Part shown: positions 1 through 11,618 of the stretch, in pieces
Position numbering within the stretch: the first letter of the stretch is position 1
Layout of the letters: each line of letters starts with the position of its first letter
NCBI GenBank assembly: GCA_003024785.1
Contig: PUQB01000586.1
Location: 62,001 to 126,000, forward strand
Direction of reading: 5' to 3'
DNA from: Selaginella tamariscina
Taxonomy: Eukaryota > Streptophyta > Lycopodiopsida > Selaginellales > Selaginellaceae
Length of the DNA: 64,000 bases
Made by a program: the position numbers and the translations under genes
The notes under the pieces: generated by a model
Told to the model about the DNA's origin: nothing
Databases searched by the model: none
The model's input: only the letters and a program-made list of their open reading frames with translations

Positions 1-252
1 TGGTTACAACGAGTGATGGGCGGACTGTTACTTCCTATAACGTGGCCAGTGAGAGATGGCAGTATGGACAGACCTTTGAGGGACTGCAGTTTTGAAGGGG
101 GAGTATATACCTTATATATACCGAGTTCCGCGCGGCTCAATCTTTTAAATTTCATGTTAGAAGCAGCAAGTGCTTGTGAAGAAGATATGCTTCTTATGCA
201 GCCTGCTGCAGTAGGATTTCATTAATAGAAATGTAATGTTGTTTGATAATCT
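1..252. other. 5' flank of the PPR gene
   Basis: There is no recognisable coding homology here. A TATA-rich stretch (about 104-120) lies some 135 bases upstream of the PPR start and could be a core promoter. A 70-codon open frame at 13-225 resembles nothing known to me and is probably chance. Confidence 0.3.
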
Positions 253-2116
253 ATGGAGATTGAAGAATTGATTAAGTCGTGTACAACACTTTCCAGAGCA
301 AGAGAACTCCAAAATTACGTATTCAGTAGCTCAGCAGCGCTCCATGATCCAAGCAGAAAACTTCTGAATCTTCTTATTGAAATGTATGGGAAACTCAATA
401 GAATCGACCAAGCACGAGATGTGTTCGAGAAAATCGAAAACAAGAATGAATTCACCTGGAACTTGATGATTGCTGCATATGCTCGCAATGGGCAAATGCA
501 AAAAGCGCAGGAGCTCTTCAGTAAGATGCCCACTCCAGATCTCGTCTCCTGGACGACTGTCTTGTGTGCTCTCGCAAGAAATGGACATCTACAAGAGGCC
601 AACTTAATGTTTGTTTCTATGCCTCTGAGGAACCTCGTTTCGTGGAACGCTATGCTTTCTGCATATGCCCAGAACGGGGATCTGCAGCATACGAAGACCA
701 TCTTCACAGAAATGCCAGAAACAGATGTTTTCTCATGGTACACTCTCGTTTCTGTGTGTCTAACGCATACTAATTGAGTGCTTCTCTAGGACCACGATGG
801 TGGCTGTATACTCCAGACATGGATCTCTTCAGGAAGCGAAGTCCGTGTTCGAGTTGATGCCCAAGAGAGATCTTATGTCTTGGACTGCATTGCTTGCTGC
901 ATATGCCCAGAACGGGCATCTTCGAAGACACCAAGAAGCTCTTTGATAGAATGCCTGAGCACGACTTAGCTGCCTGTAATGCCATGCTGAGTGCGTATGT
1001 GAGGGATCTCCATGTCAAGGAGGCTAAGAATTTCTTCGATCGCATGCCGGAAGTGAGCAGTGTTTCGTGGGACACCATTCTTTTTGCATATGCCCAGGAA
1101 GGGCATATCGAACAAGCGAGAAAGATCTTCATATCGCTCCCCGAGAAGAGCTTGGTTTCGTATAACACTATGTTAGTTGCATATGCTCAGCGAGGTGATC
1201 TCTTTGAGGCCAAACGTACAGTGGAAAAACTCCCAAGGTTAACATTGGTTTCATGGAACTCACTGTTAACTGCATATGCCGGAATGGGTATATCACTGAA
1301 GCGAAGGAAACCTTCGATCGAATGCCGGACAAAGACATCGTTTCATGGACTGCTATGTTAACGGGATACGTGGAGAATGGGGAAGCCCAGAAAGCGAAGG
1401 CAATATTTGACGAAATGCCGAGTCGAAACCTCGTGTCGTGGAACTCAATGCTTGCAGTGTATGCCCAAAGGGGACACGTGGAAGAGGCCAAGGTGGTGTT
1501 TGACTCTATGCCGTACAGGAATACGGTTTCGTACAACGCTATGCTGGGTGCATTCGGGGATCCCCCGTGGGGTTTCTTTAGGGAGATCCCGGAGAGAGAC
1601 ACGGTTTCGTGGAACTCTATGTTGTTAACCTTGACGCAGTCAGGATGTTTAAAAACGGGTAGAACATTTGCTCTCCAGATGCCGGAGATGGATAACGTAT
1701 CGTGGAACACACTCCTTGTGGGATATGCCCAGAATGGGGATTTTAGAAAAGTCGATGAAGTCTTCTTAGAGATGGTGATGGAGGGGAATATACCCGACCA
1801 AGCGACATTCTCTTGTCTGCTTGTAGGGAGCAGCCACGTGGGTGTCGTGAAGAGGGGAGCGAGGTACTTCAGGTGTATGCAGTTCGAGTTTGGTGTGGAA
1901 GTGGGGAGTCAGCAATATGGCTGTGTTATCGGGATTCTGGGAAAAGCGGGATATCTTGAGGATTGTTGGGATCTGATTGAGAATATGCCTTTTGTTCCCA
2001 GTCGTGATGACTGGACTTGTCTCCTTGGTGCCTGCAAGAATTATGGTGGTTCAAGACACGTGTCTAGTGTTACCAACTTGTCGACTACGTTAGAAATTGC
2101 AATTAGATATCCTTAA
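253..2116 (+). CDS. PLS-class pentatricopeptide repeat protein, one mini-intron and two one-base frameshifts
   Basis: PPR proteins bind organellar RNA in plants, where they support editing, splicing or stability. The gene starts at ATG 253 and encodes a run of about 31-residue repeats of the type AKxxFDxMPxRDLVSWNxMLxAYAQNG. It ends with an E1-like segment (PD-TF-LL...GK-GYLEDCWDLIENMP...WTCLLGACKNYG) and stops at 2114-2116. No E+ or DYW domain follows. An apparent frame break at 738 is explained by a 52-nt intron (738-789: GTACAC...TTCTCTAG, branch site TACTAAT at 768-774). Its removal joins TG|G ACC and restores the repeat as FSWTTMVAVYSRHG. Two further breaks are not introns: one extra base near 917 and one missing base near 1280. 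These compensate each other, so about 120 codons are read out of frame. One repeat near 1560 is also shortened. The gene is either a recent pseudogene or a correct gene with sequence errors. The family call is firm, the target unknown. Confidence 0.85.
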
Positions 2117-2132
2117 ACCGATGGCATCGCTT

Positions 2133-2159
2133 GAAATATGTGCGTGTGCGTGTGTGTGC

Positions 2160-2192
<33 letters not shown>

Positions 2193-2410
2193 GAGAGTGA
2201 GAGTGAGAGAGAGGGAAAAGGAGACGGAGACGGAGACGGAGATGGAGAGAGAGAGTAAGAGAGAAAGAGAGAGAGGGAAAGAGAGAGGGAGAGAGGGAGA
2301 GAGGGAGAGAGAGAATGAGAGGGAGAGAGAGAATGAGAGTGAGAGAGGGGGGAGAGAGAGGACAGGGAGAGGGAGAGGGAGACGGAGAGAGAGAGAGTGA
2401 GAAAGAGAAG
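2133..2410 (+). repeat. Compound (GT)n/(GA)n purine-rich microsatellite
   Basis: A GT run (about 2143-2172) passes into about 230 bases of almost pure purine (GA, GGA and GAAA variants) directly after the PPR stop codon. Both strands are open for 67-100 codons, but only as low-complexity Arg/Glu or Ser/Pro/Leu strings, so this is not coding. Confidence 0.9.
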
Positions 2411-2834
2411 GTCATGAATTTCAGATTATTCTGGGAATATGCTTATTAAAAGTTTTTGATTCGAGAATATGCTATGTGTTAACCATGTCACATCCGACGG
2501 CTTAGATTTGCCGATTATGTTTAAGATTCTAGAATATGCCAGTTTATATTAAGCTTAAACACTTATATATTAGGTTATAAACCTTCAAAGCGAAGGGAAA
2601 AAACTATATATAACCCTTGTTGGAGTAGCATTAAGCCCTAGCGAGCTGTTCGTTCCCCAAATCTGCAAGAAATCGTTGAATCGGTCAGTTTTTTCTGTAG
2701 AAAATCTTGTGCTTTCCCCAAATCTGTAAAATCGGGTGTTTTCTGTGTGTGAAATCTGGGATTTCAATGTATTTATCTACGATTTTCCGATGTTCTTGTT
2801 AATTTGAGTTCTCTATTGTAGATTTCCGATTGCC
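2411..2834. other. Spacer and probable 5' leader of TFIIA large subunit copy 1
   Basis: AT-rich spacer. The last 240 bases (from about 2600) are less AT-rich and run up to the ATG at 2835. They resemble a leader that may contain a 5' UTR intron, since pyrimidine-rich sequence ends at TAG around 2818-2820. No gene is seen. Confidence 0.35.
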
Positions 2835-4938
2835 ATGTTGAATAGCGTCGCAAGTGTCTATCTCCATGTTATGGAAGATGTCATAGACGGAATCCGGGGC
2901 GATTTCCGTGAAGAAAATCTGGATGAATCTGTTCTCCAGGACCTCATGGCGGTAAATCCCCTATATATGTATAATACACACACACACACATATGTGTATG
3001 CACCCTGTACGTGGATGTGTGTGTGCCCGTATTTGGAGAAATACGTGCATAATTCCCTTAATATAACATAAACCGAGGTGCATGTAAATATACAATGTTT
3101 ATTCTATGTATGAATTAAATCTGGTTATTTTAAGCGTTTTAATTTAATTGGTATACATATAAATATTGGTCTAAACACAACACACGTGTTTGGTTTATAC
3201 ATATGTAGCCATTTGTTCTGTATGTATATCTGTTTGTGTGTGTAGACATGCATATGAGATACTGGATTTTCATGTAAAACACCCATACAAACACACGTAT
3301 TACATATATATATATATATTGTATTTGACGATAGCTATGGGGGAAGAAACTTATGGAGAAGGGCACTATTCATCCCAGTGAAGTTCCTGAAAATTTTGGA
3401 GGAATCGCTCCCATCCCACCTCCAGATTTGAATGTTACTTACCAGTCACTTGATGGGTTCACCCCTACCCACGAGATGCTTTTCTCACCGGTATGTGCGT
3501 GCGTGCGCGTGCACGTGTGTGTGATATACAGTAGTAGAAATATACAAACAGGCATTATTACGTTATGTAGGATAGCCAATATTGATCTGTTTCTACACAG
3601 TATGCAACACCAACTCCTGGACGTGACCAAACTCCACATGACGATCCAGCTGGAAGGGTACTTTAATATGTGTATCTTGTCTATTATGCTTTTTGCTGAC
3701 ATTCTCATTTACAGAACATTGCCATTGACATGAATATTGGTAAGCGTTTAAAACACATGTGATAATGGGTATACATACATACATACATTTATACACACAA
3801 CGTGTATATATAGAGTAAAATGTATACGTAGCACGTTATGTATGTTATGTATTATATTATGATAGTTATCTTTGTTGTTTACAGCTTACCAAGAGGTCCA
3901 TGATGAAGAAGCTATTTCTCTTGGACAAGCATCTGTCCCTAAAGTGAGAATATCTCTCTCTCTAACCCAAATTAACTGATATTTTATATGTCAGGACTAT
4001 CTCTCACTCTCCAGTAAACGGAAACGGGATGAGCCTCTAGCAAACTACTACCCAACCTATATTCCTCAACAAGATGGCCCTAGTGACGTGCGTCTTGAGG
4101 TGCGCACACATAATCACCGAAGTACGAGTATGTTTGTATATCTAACTTGAGTATATAGATTGCTTTGACGCCTCAACGTGATGCTCAAGTCAACACTTAC
4201 GAGGATCCAGTCAGTATTTCATGTTTAATCTACATTTACACACACACACACACACACAGGAGTTTACTGAATTGTGACACTGCAGGTTGAAGAGGAAGAT
4301 TACAACGAGACTGGAGATCAAGGTACGCATATATATGCATACAGTTAGCTATTAATACTACTTATTATATTAATGGCACATTAATGATTTAAGTTTCTAT
4401 AGAGACCCAACACTCTCAACAGGCTCAAAATGTGACACAGACGGATGTAGGAGGATTGGATGAAGAGCCACCACTAAATGAAGACGACGACGAGGATGAC
4501 GAAGATGTCCTTGACATGGATGCGGCTGAGAACAGTAACATACCTCTCGTAATCGCACAGTTTGAGAAGGTCATTAACATACAACATGCACACACACACA
4601 ACACACGTATATATATGATAAGTTGTGTGCGTGTGTGCGCGTGTGAACTAGCTTGTTTTGCAGGTTACAAGGTCCAAGGCCAAGTGGAAATGTCTTCTTA
4701 AGGACGGAATTATGCACATGAACAACCGTGAAATTCTTTTTAGCAAGGTGAGAATTCATATTGCATGTGTACGTATGTGTGTGTGTTTATATATATATAT
4801 ATATAGAGAGAGGAGAGAGAGAGAGAGAGAGAGACACACACACACACACACACACACACATGTTCGTGTGAGAGTGTATTATCATTGTTTTTTCTTTCCT
4901 CACAGGCAACTGGAGATTTCAACTTTCTGAGAGATTGA
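2835..4938 (+). CDS. TFIIA-L: Transcription initiation factor IIA large (alpha/beta) subunit, copy 1
   Basis: TFIIA-alpha/beta stabilises TBP on the TATA box within the RNA polymerase II preinitiation complex. Eleven exons join in phase to a 296-residue protein: 2835-2951, 3335-3490, 3601-3657, 3715-3739, 3885-3943, 3995-4099, 4159-4209, 4286-4322, 4403-4569, 4664-4747 and 4906-4938. The N-terminal helical domain shows VYLHVMEDVIDGIRGDF and LWGKKLMEKG. A Pro-rich linker follows (FTPTHEMLFSP...TPTPGRDQTP), then an acidic stretch (NEDDDEDDEDVLDMD). The C-terminal beta-barrel module has WKCLLKDGIMHMNNREILF and ends ATGDFNFLRD. The length is modestly shorter than the usual plant protein. Most introns have GT-AG ends; the donor after exon 7 is GTCAGT. 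Several introns carry CA or GA repeats. The frame is intact throughout. A paralogue with the same exon plan lies at 11619-13983. Confidence 0.95.
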
Positions 4939-5725
4939 TTATTATCTTTTATCACTGGGAAAGATTCGCCCAGATCAAATTTTGTATTTGTGGTATATAC
5001 CTGGTCATATAGTCAAGCACATTTTGTTGTGCAAAACATTAGATTGTTAGTTTATACGTCTCTCTATATGTGTGTGTATTCATGCTTTGGGTGTGTATGC
5101 CCATGTTCATACGCTTAGATAATTCAGAGTCTATTGAATTGTAATAATTAATTAATATAATTTTTATTTCAAAAAATCCATCAATAAAATATATTGTATA
5201 AATTTATATTCAATCTGAAACTCATAACATATTACTAAATATTATTATTTCAAACATCAAGTATAATATATCTAATTTTTTTCTCATATAAGGCAATTTT
5301 AACATTTATTTAAATAATATATTAAAAAGAAAACTAGGTAACATGTATTGAAGTTTAAGACTTACATAATATATTTTTTTTTTTTTAATAAATTGTGATA
5401 TGCACAACTTGGATTGCTAGATTTTATTTTTGTTTTATACTTGAATAATATATATGTTAAATTAAAATAAATATTACATAGGAGTTTTAATTTTTATTAA
5501 GAATAGAAACAATCCAAAAAGACATAAATAATTATATACACGTGGCAGATGAGATGGCCAGTGGCCGTTACACAGCACACACTCATTGCGTGCTGATGTT
5601 CACAAATCTTTCCAAGGTCTATATATGTATTTGTACACTTAATCATTTGGTACAAATACACCATATATTATTATATAATTAAGGTATATACCCCTTCTTC
5701 TTCATCACAATTCACATTACAAATA
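4939..5725. other. AT-rich spacer with 3' UTR and downstream promoter
   Basis: The first 170 bases are probably the TFIIA 3' UTR. The rest is AT-rich. Around 5540-5580 there is CACGTGGCAGATGAGATGGCC, which contains a CACGTGGC G-box/ABRE core at about 5540-5547, 180 bases upstream of the next ATG. It suggests stress- or ABA-linked control of the small gene at 5726. Confidence 0.4.
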
Positions 5726-5882
5726 ATGAGTGTCATGAAATCCTTGGCTCCACAAGCTTGGTCTCCCTTCTCTTCTAGGTAATGTGTGTGTGTGCCTGTG
5801 CGTGTGTGCGTGTGCGTGTGTGAGAAAGAGAGAGTATATCCATATATATAAGCGCTAACAGATGGTAAATCTTCCTACTATC

Positions 5883-5938
<56 letters not shown>

Positions 5939-6347
5939 CCTCTTACATCGTGTGTGTGTGTGTGTGTGTATATAAAGAGAGAGAGAGAGAGAGAGTAGTG
6001 AGTGCGTGCGTGCATGTGTGTGTGTAGACTAACATATCAATATACGCAGGAAAATGGAGCCTGCTTTATTCAAAAGCCTTAATACGCAGGTGGAGCCTTC
6101 GGTGAGATGCAACCTCGTGAAGCAAGTAACAACACCACCGTCAACTAGCAAGCGTCCGTACTCCGGCTGCCCCGGTGCTCCGTACGGGTTCCGGCTGCCC
6201 GTACACTACCCAAAGTATACGAAGTCTCAGTACAAAGTGATGCCCGAGTGGCAAATAGACAGGCTTCTGGAGGAATATGGAGTGACCGTCTCTGGAAGTC
6301 TGTCTGATAAGAGAAAGCTCGCAATGGGAATGTTTCTATGGATGTGA
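5726..6347 (+). CDS. Small plant protein of the DUF7722 type, function unknown
   Basis: Two exons (5726-5778 and 6050-6347) join AG|G in phase to give 116 residues starting MSVMKSLAPQAWSPFSSRKM. The C-terminal half carries the family signature GFRLPVHYPKYTKSQY, then MPEWQIDRLLEEYGV and a final KRKLAMGMFLW. I recognise this as the short domain shared by many small land-plant proteins of unknown function. The intron holds TG, TC, TA and GA repeat blocks. A CACGTGGC motif lies about 180 bases upstream of the start. A shorter reading from the Met at 6054 alone is possible if the first exon is not used. There is no signal peptide or membrane segment. Confidence 0.75.
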
Positions 6348-7450
6348 ATGCACACACACATTATGTGTGCGTGCGTGTGCGTGTGCGTGTCTATGTTTGT
6401 CTAAATACATGGTTAAAGCTTCAGATAGAACACACAAACAGATCATTACATTGCTAAGCAGCGCTTGCGCTCTGGTTCTCATGAACAGTGTGCTAGTTCC
6501 AAAAATCTGTTACATATCCGCCTATTATATATACATATGTAATTATAAATATATCAATACATATCTAAATTTACATGCATTTAGAAAGAACCCTTCACAC
6601 ATACATACACACACACATACATATATAAATTTATTTCTTATTAATTATTATATATATTTCTAGCTTATATTTATAAAATGTGAAACATGAACTGTAGCCA
6701 AGCTTGTTTTGATATGGTGCGTGTGAAATAGACACAGGCCTGTGAATAATCAAATATATCTAATTATTAGATTTATTAATTTAAATAAGGTCCTAAAGTG
6801 TTGAGATTATTTACATAAACGGTAATATACCTACACACACACACACACATATTCAATCATCACACACAACAATATTAAAATAAAAGTTAAACTTAAAACT
6901 AAATCACCACGTCTCCCTCCATATAGAGTATTTCATAACACTAGTATATACATATCCAAATATTAACTTCAATATACGGGTATATTAAATACATGTATTT
7001 TTATTTAAAAAGACTAGTATATTACATATTCAAATTTTAACTTCAGTATATGGGTATATTAAATACATATAGTTTTATTTAAAAAGATTGTTAGTCAACA
7101 ATAAATGAAACCTAAGTTTAAAACTTAATAATTCTATGTAAAGTTTAAAAGAGTATCTACTTAAAATATTCTAATTTGTATCTATTTAAAAATTATTAAA
7201 TATGAATAAGATAGAGAGTTTAATAAATAGATTTTAAATTTTAAAATCAATTTAATGACAGTTTAATAATCTCGGGTCCTATATATTTTCAACATAAAAA
7301 TATATTATTATTAAATTAGAATTATATAAAGTATTAAGATATAGTATGTTTAGTATGTTTTTGATTATAAGTTAAATAGGATATTTATTAATTTTTATTT
7401 TTAAATTATATCTGATTAAATTGTTATTAACGTTTATAAATTAGAATAAT
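6348..7450. other. AT-rich intergenic spacer
   Basis: Contains TG/AC repeats near 6366 and 6835 and a 73-bp tandem duplication at 6941-7086. No coding sequence is recognisable. It separates the 3' ends of the convergent DUF7722-like and NPF genes. Confidence 0.6.
6941..7086. repeat. Tandem duplication, period about 73 bp
   Basis: Two copies (6941-7013 and 7014-7086) share the order CTAGTATAT, TTAACTTCA, GGTATATTAAATACAT and TTTATTTAAAAAGA, with scattered differences. Confidence 0.8.
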
Positions 7451-10135
7451 TTACATAGATACTTTTTTGTACCTGTACCCTCTAGCCACAAACACGTAGA
7501 AGAGACCATTCATAAGACTAAGCAGGCCAACCAACCAAAAGAAATAATCCAGATGGCCCCTGTTCAGATTATCCGGTATCCATCCTTGACTATCCGACGA
7601 GCTTGTCACCTGAAAAATTATATAATAAATAAATATAATTACTATTAAATATGTAATATGAAGTACATATTTAATATATAAGTACATTATATATTCTAAA
7701 CATACAACATATGGAAATAGATACTAATGTAATTCAAAATATCCATCCTTCACACACAAAGCACGTTATATGTAGATTATCAAGAGTAAATTATCCTAGA
7801 ACTAACTACTAAACTACTCTCTCTCTCACACGCACACGCACACACCACATACACATATCCATAAAAAATGTAATGTTATGTGTTGAGTTATCGAGAGCAA
7901 GTTATCTAGAAACTAACTACTAAACTCTGTGTGTGGTGTGTGTGTGTGTGATACACACATTAAAAATGCAATCTTATATGTATATTATCGAGCAAGTTAT
8001 CCTAGAAACTAACTACTAAACTACTCTCTCTTCTCTCTCTCACAATCGAGAGCAAGTTATCCACTCTCTCTCTATCTCGCACACACACACACACTTACAT
8101 TGGAAATGACTGAAACGAGGAAACTACTCAAGTAGTTACCAAGAGCAACAGTACTGAGTGCAAGGGCACTTCCAAGGCTCCTCATGGCGTCAGGTGCTTG
8201 GTCGTAAAAGAACTCCAGTTGGCCAATTGACGTGAACACCTCGGAAGCCCCGACTAGAAAATACTGTGGTATTTGCCAGAATATACTTATCGGAACAGGG
8301 TCTGTTGCATTATCCAGCATACCAAGTTCCGCAGCCAAACTCAGACGCTTCCTCTCCAGGACAGCTGCTACTACCATTGCCGCTGTTGCAACTACAAGTC
8401 CAATCCCCATTCTCCAGATATGTGTAAAACCCTGCATGTACGATAAACTTACATGTGTGTGTGTGTGTGGAGAGAGGAGAGAGAGAGACAGAGACCTGCA
8501 CACAGCCCGTGTATCTGCGGACAAAGGGCACCAGAAACTGCTCATACAGTGGGCAACAAATGATAATACTAATCGTGTCAAACATGCTGAGTGTTGCAGC
8601 AGGGACTGACAGCTTGAATGTAGATCCAATCCGTAGTAGACTATCCATTCTCTGGATATATATTTTACTCATGTTAGGGTTGTATACATAAACTAAGTTA
8701 ATTGCATCTTTTATGCATTACCTCTCCTTGTTCCACAAAGAAAGTGGCCATTTGTGCGTATACGGTGAAGTATACGATGGTGGTAGCCCATATAGGCAGC
8801 ATCCGTAGGAATATCTTCACCTCCTTCCACTTGAGTTACTGTACATAGCCTCCATGGATTCGGGTTGTCCTCTATCTCCGTTCTTGTTGCAGCTTTATCC
8901 AAACACCTGCACGTAACACGCATGTATGTGTCTACACACACACACATAGAGAGAGAGAGCGCCGGGGGAGGGAGGGAGAGGGGGAGTGCGAGAGAGAATT
9001 ACTTACCTCATTTCATCACTATGCTGGATCTTTCTACTGCCTACTATAGCAGATTCCTTGTGAGGAAGCTCATATAGTAAACGTTCATCACCGGGAACCC
9101 TTACGTTCCACTTTGAAGCAGCTGCAACCAAAACTTGAGCAATCCTTGTGAAGGGACTCCCACCCGGCTTCTGATTCCTGTATAGAAACGTGTTGAAGTG
9201 TGGATGTGTGCTCATTCACAATATATGTACTGGAAGCATTACTACATACGTGTGTGTGTGCGTTACCTGTACAAAGGTGTGCCACCGAAGAAGGTGCAAA
9301 TAGCAATGACCATTGCAATTGCAGGTATTCCAAAACCAACACCCCAACCAACATTCTCCTGTATGTATACAATCACGGTGCTCGCGACTAAGGCCCCCAA
9401 GTTAATGAAGACGTAAAACCAGTTGAAAAACGATGTCATCTTTGTCCTTTCCACGGGATCTCCACTGTTATTCGTGTCAGTAAAACATGCACATATACAC
9501 ACATATACAAACTCTCTCCGTAGATCTTTATGTATATATTTCACACGCACATTACCTGTCAAACTGATCAGCTCCAAATGACGAAACACATGGTTTTATG
9601 CCACCAGTTCCAAAAGCAATGAAGTACAAAGCCGTGTAAAAGAATGCCATTTGCCCAGTTGACATCCCTGGGCAGACACCAACATTGTCCAGCGGACAGA
9701 CAGGAGGTTTTAACAACGGTAAAGAAGCTGATAATGAGAGCATAACCATTCCCTGTGGAAGAGACATTTTAGAAGCAAAACAATGCATCTTGAGTACGCC
9801 TCCACACAAAACACACACACACACACACAACACACACACAATGTGGACTTACAATGGCATAGACGACAGAGAGGGATCCTATTGTCCAGTAACGGCCCCA
9901 ATAAGAATCAGCAAGAAAAGCACCTATAAAAGGTGTGATGTAGCAAGTGCCTGACCAAGCTGTGACTGTTTTTGCTGCAGCTGCATTGCCTTGGTGCATA
10001 ACAGTGGTTAAATATACCACTAAGTTAGTGTTTATTCCATAATATGCCAACCTCTCACAGAACTCATTCCCTGCATATATTGCATGGTTAGTACATATAT
10101 GAATCTAAACCGCCATTGAACGATACAAATGAAAC

Positions 10136-10233
<98 letters not shown>

Positions 10234-10394
10234 AACGTTTGTTTTGAATGAGCGTATATGTCTGAACCTCTTACATTTCAGATTAATTTAGCTGTACTTA
10301 CAGACACAACATACATGAAATACATACATATCATGTGCATACATACATACATCAGCATATGTATATCTGTGTTGTATGTTTTCTGCATATCAGC

Positions 10395-10446
<52 letters not shown>

Positions 10447-10845
10447 ACACACACACCTACATGCAGTATATGTACATATGATTGTATATGTGTGTGCACA
10501 TATACACAGGTAGACTCACCTAAAATAAAGGGGCAAGCTCTCCAGCCACCAGTCTTGGACTTAATCGCACGGTTGCCAGACGAATCAACTGACCCATCAG
10601 TGGTGAAATACGTATCATCCAGATCTTCATCATTGTCAGTTATAGTTATAAGAGAGTCTTTGGAGGATTCAGCCAGCTGCATATGCATATGTATATATAT
10701 CTGTGTATACACACACACACATGTGTATGCATATACACACATACACATACACATGTATATATACGCTAAATCTCTGAAATTTATAAACACTTACATTAGC
10801 AATCTCGTCATTGTGCAAGAGCGAAGCTCTCTCATCAGACGCCAT
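7451..10845 (-). CDS. NPF: NPF (NRT1/PTR) proton-coupled peptide/nitrate transporter, NPF8-like, one frameshift
   Basis: Major-facilitator transporter of the plasma membrane or tonoplast that imports di/tripeptides or nitrate with protons. Ten exons on the minus strand: 10795-10845, 10520-10676, 9853-10070, 9556-9752, 9267-9464, 9007-9177, 8722-8906, 8496-8651, 8099-8431 and 7451-7609. The protein is about 608 residues, typical for the family. Diagnostic features are the ExxER proton-coupling motif ([11 protein letters not shown]), [79 protein letters not shown] and [18 protein letters not shown]. These match PTR1-like (NPF8) proteins best. Exon 7 has one surplus base near 8824, between TQVE and [12 protein letters not shown], which would truncate translation if real. 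The donor of intron 8 is GTCTCT, inside a CT repeat. An AAACCCTAA telo-box lies just upstream of the ATG. Confidence 0.92.
7765..8060. repeat. Intronic tandem repeat, three units of about 110 bp
   Basis: Within NPF intron 9, the block 'ATTATCGAGAGCAAGTTATC…AACTAACTACTAAACT' recurs around 7778, 7888 and 7986, each followed by a CT or GT/CA microsatellite. A partial fourth start is at about 8046. The microsatellite thus belongs to a larger repeating unit. Confidence 0.8.
10137..10232. repeat. Compound microsatellite (AC)n(AT)n(AG)n
   Basis: Uninterrupted AC (about 22 repeats), then AT (about 9), then AG (about 14), in NPF intron 2. A second TC-to-AC compound run lies at 10394-10456 in the same intron. 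Confidence 0.9.
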
Positions 10846-10850
10846 CGCTA

Positions 10851-10862
10851 AAAACCCTAAAT
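10851..10862 (-). promoter_or_regulatory. Telo-box upstream of the NPF start
   Basis: On the minus strand the sequence reads GATTTAGGGTTTTTAGCGATGG, with the motif immediately before the start codon. It is a plant telo-box (AAACCCTAA on the plus strand). Confidence 0.6.
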
Positions 10863-11618
10863 CAATTCAAACCTTTTTGCACGCAACATGAAATTGCATA
10901 CGCAACATAATATAATATAAGCAATTTAATATGCAACATAATATAATATAAGCAATTTAATACGCAACATAATATAACATGTAAAATTTAATACGCAACA
11001 CAATATATCGTACACAACATAAATAGTAAGAATACGTTATAAAATTTAGTAAACAATATCTCAAATAAATGAAGAGATATCGGCGTAATAGATTAACAGA
11101 ATATCCTATCCACTAACGGAATATCCGTAAGGCCGTAAGAATATTCGGGGGAATCTATTCTAAACCCTGATGTGTTTAGCTGCAGAAAGACAAGGCAAAG
11201 GTATTTATAACCCTCATTCTCATGCCGCACGAGAGCGTTAGGGCGTCTTCGTCTTAGGGCGTCAAAGATCGAGCCGCCATTCCCAGGTATGATCCGGACG
11301 CAGATTTCTTGCTCGAATTCTTCATGAAATCCTTGTTTTCCATGTAAAAAATGCACTAAAATGTGTTACTCTTCTGTTTTGTGCATTTAATTGGATAGAT
11401 TCGGTGTTTTCTTCATAAAATCCTTGTTTTTCTTGATTTTTCTATTAAAAATGTATTAATCTGTATGAAATTTGATAGATTTCGTTATGTTATTCACGAG
11501 ATCCTGCTCCATTTCTGTTTTCTTGCTAATTTCATGTAAAAACTGCATTTTCTTTCATAATTTTCTTACTGAGAATGTGTTAATCTCTATATGAAATTAG
11601 ATAGGTTTCGTACTTCCC
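10863..11618. other. Divergent promoter region between NPF and TFIIA copy 2
   Basis: Holds a tandem repeat at 10896-11010, the probable TATA region TATTTATAACC near 11200 and then a T-rich leader of TFIIA copy 2 from about 11280. The leader may contain one or more 5' UTR introns: TTGTTTT/TTTCTTG blocks recur at 11330, 11430 and 11530, a threefold degenerate repeat of about 95 bp. No coding sequence is seen. Confidence 0.45.
10896..11010. repeat. Tandem repeat, period about 31 bp, roughly four units
   Basis: Units of the form ACGCAACATAATATAATATA then AGCAATTTAAT run head to tail upstream of the NPF gene, the last one degenerate. Confidence 0.85.

Noticed and set aside
2113..2415. Open frames of 67-100 codons on both strands
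   Set aside because: They are translations of the GT/GA microsatellite (Ser/Pro/Leu or Arg/Glu strings), not genes.
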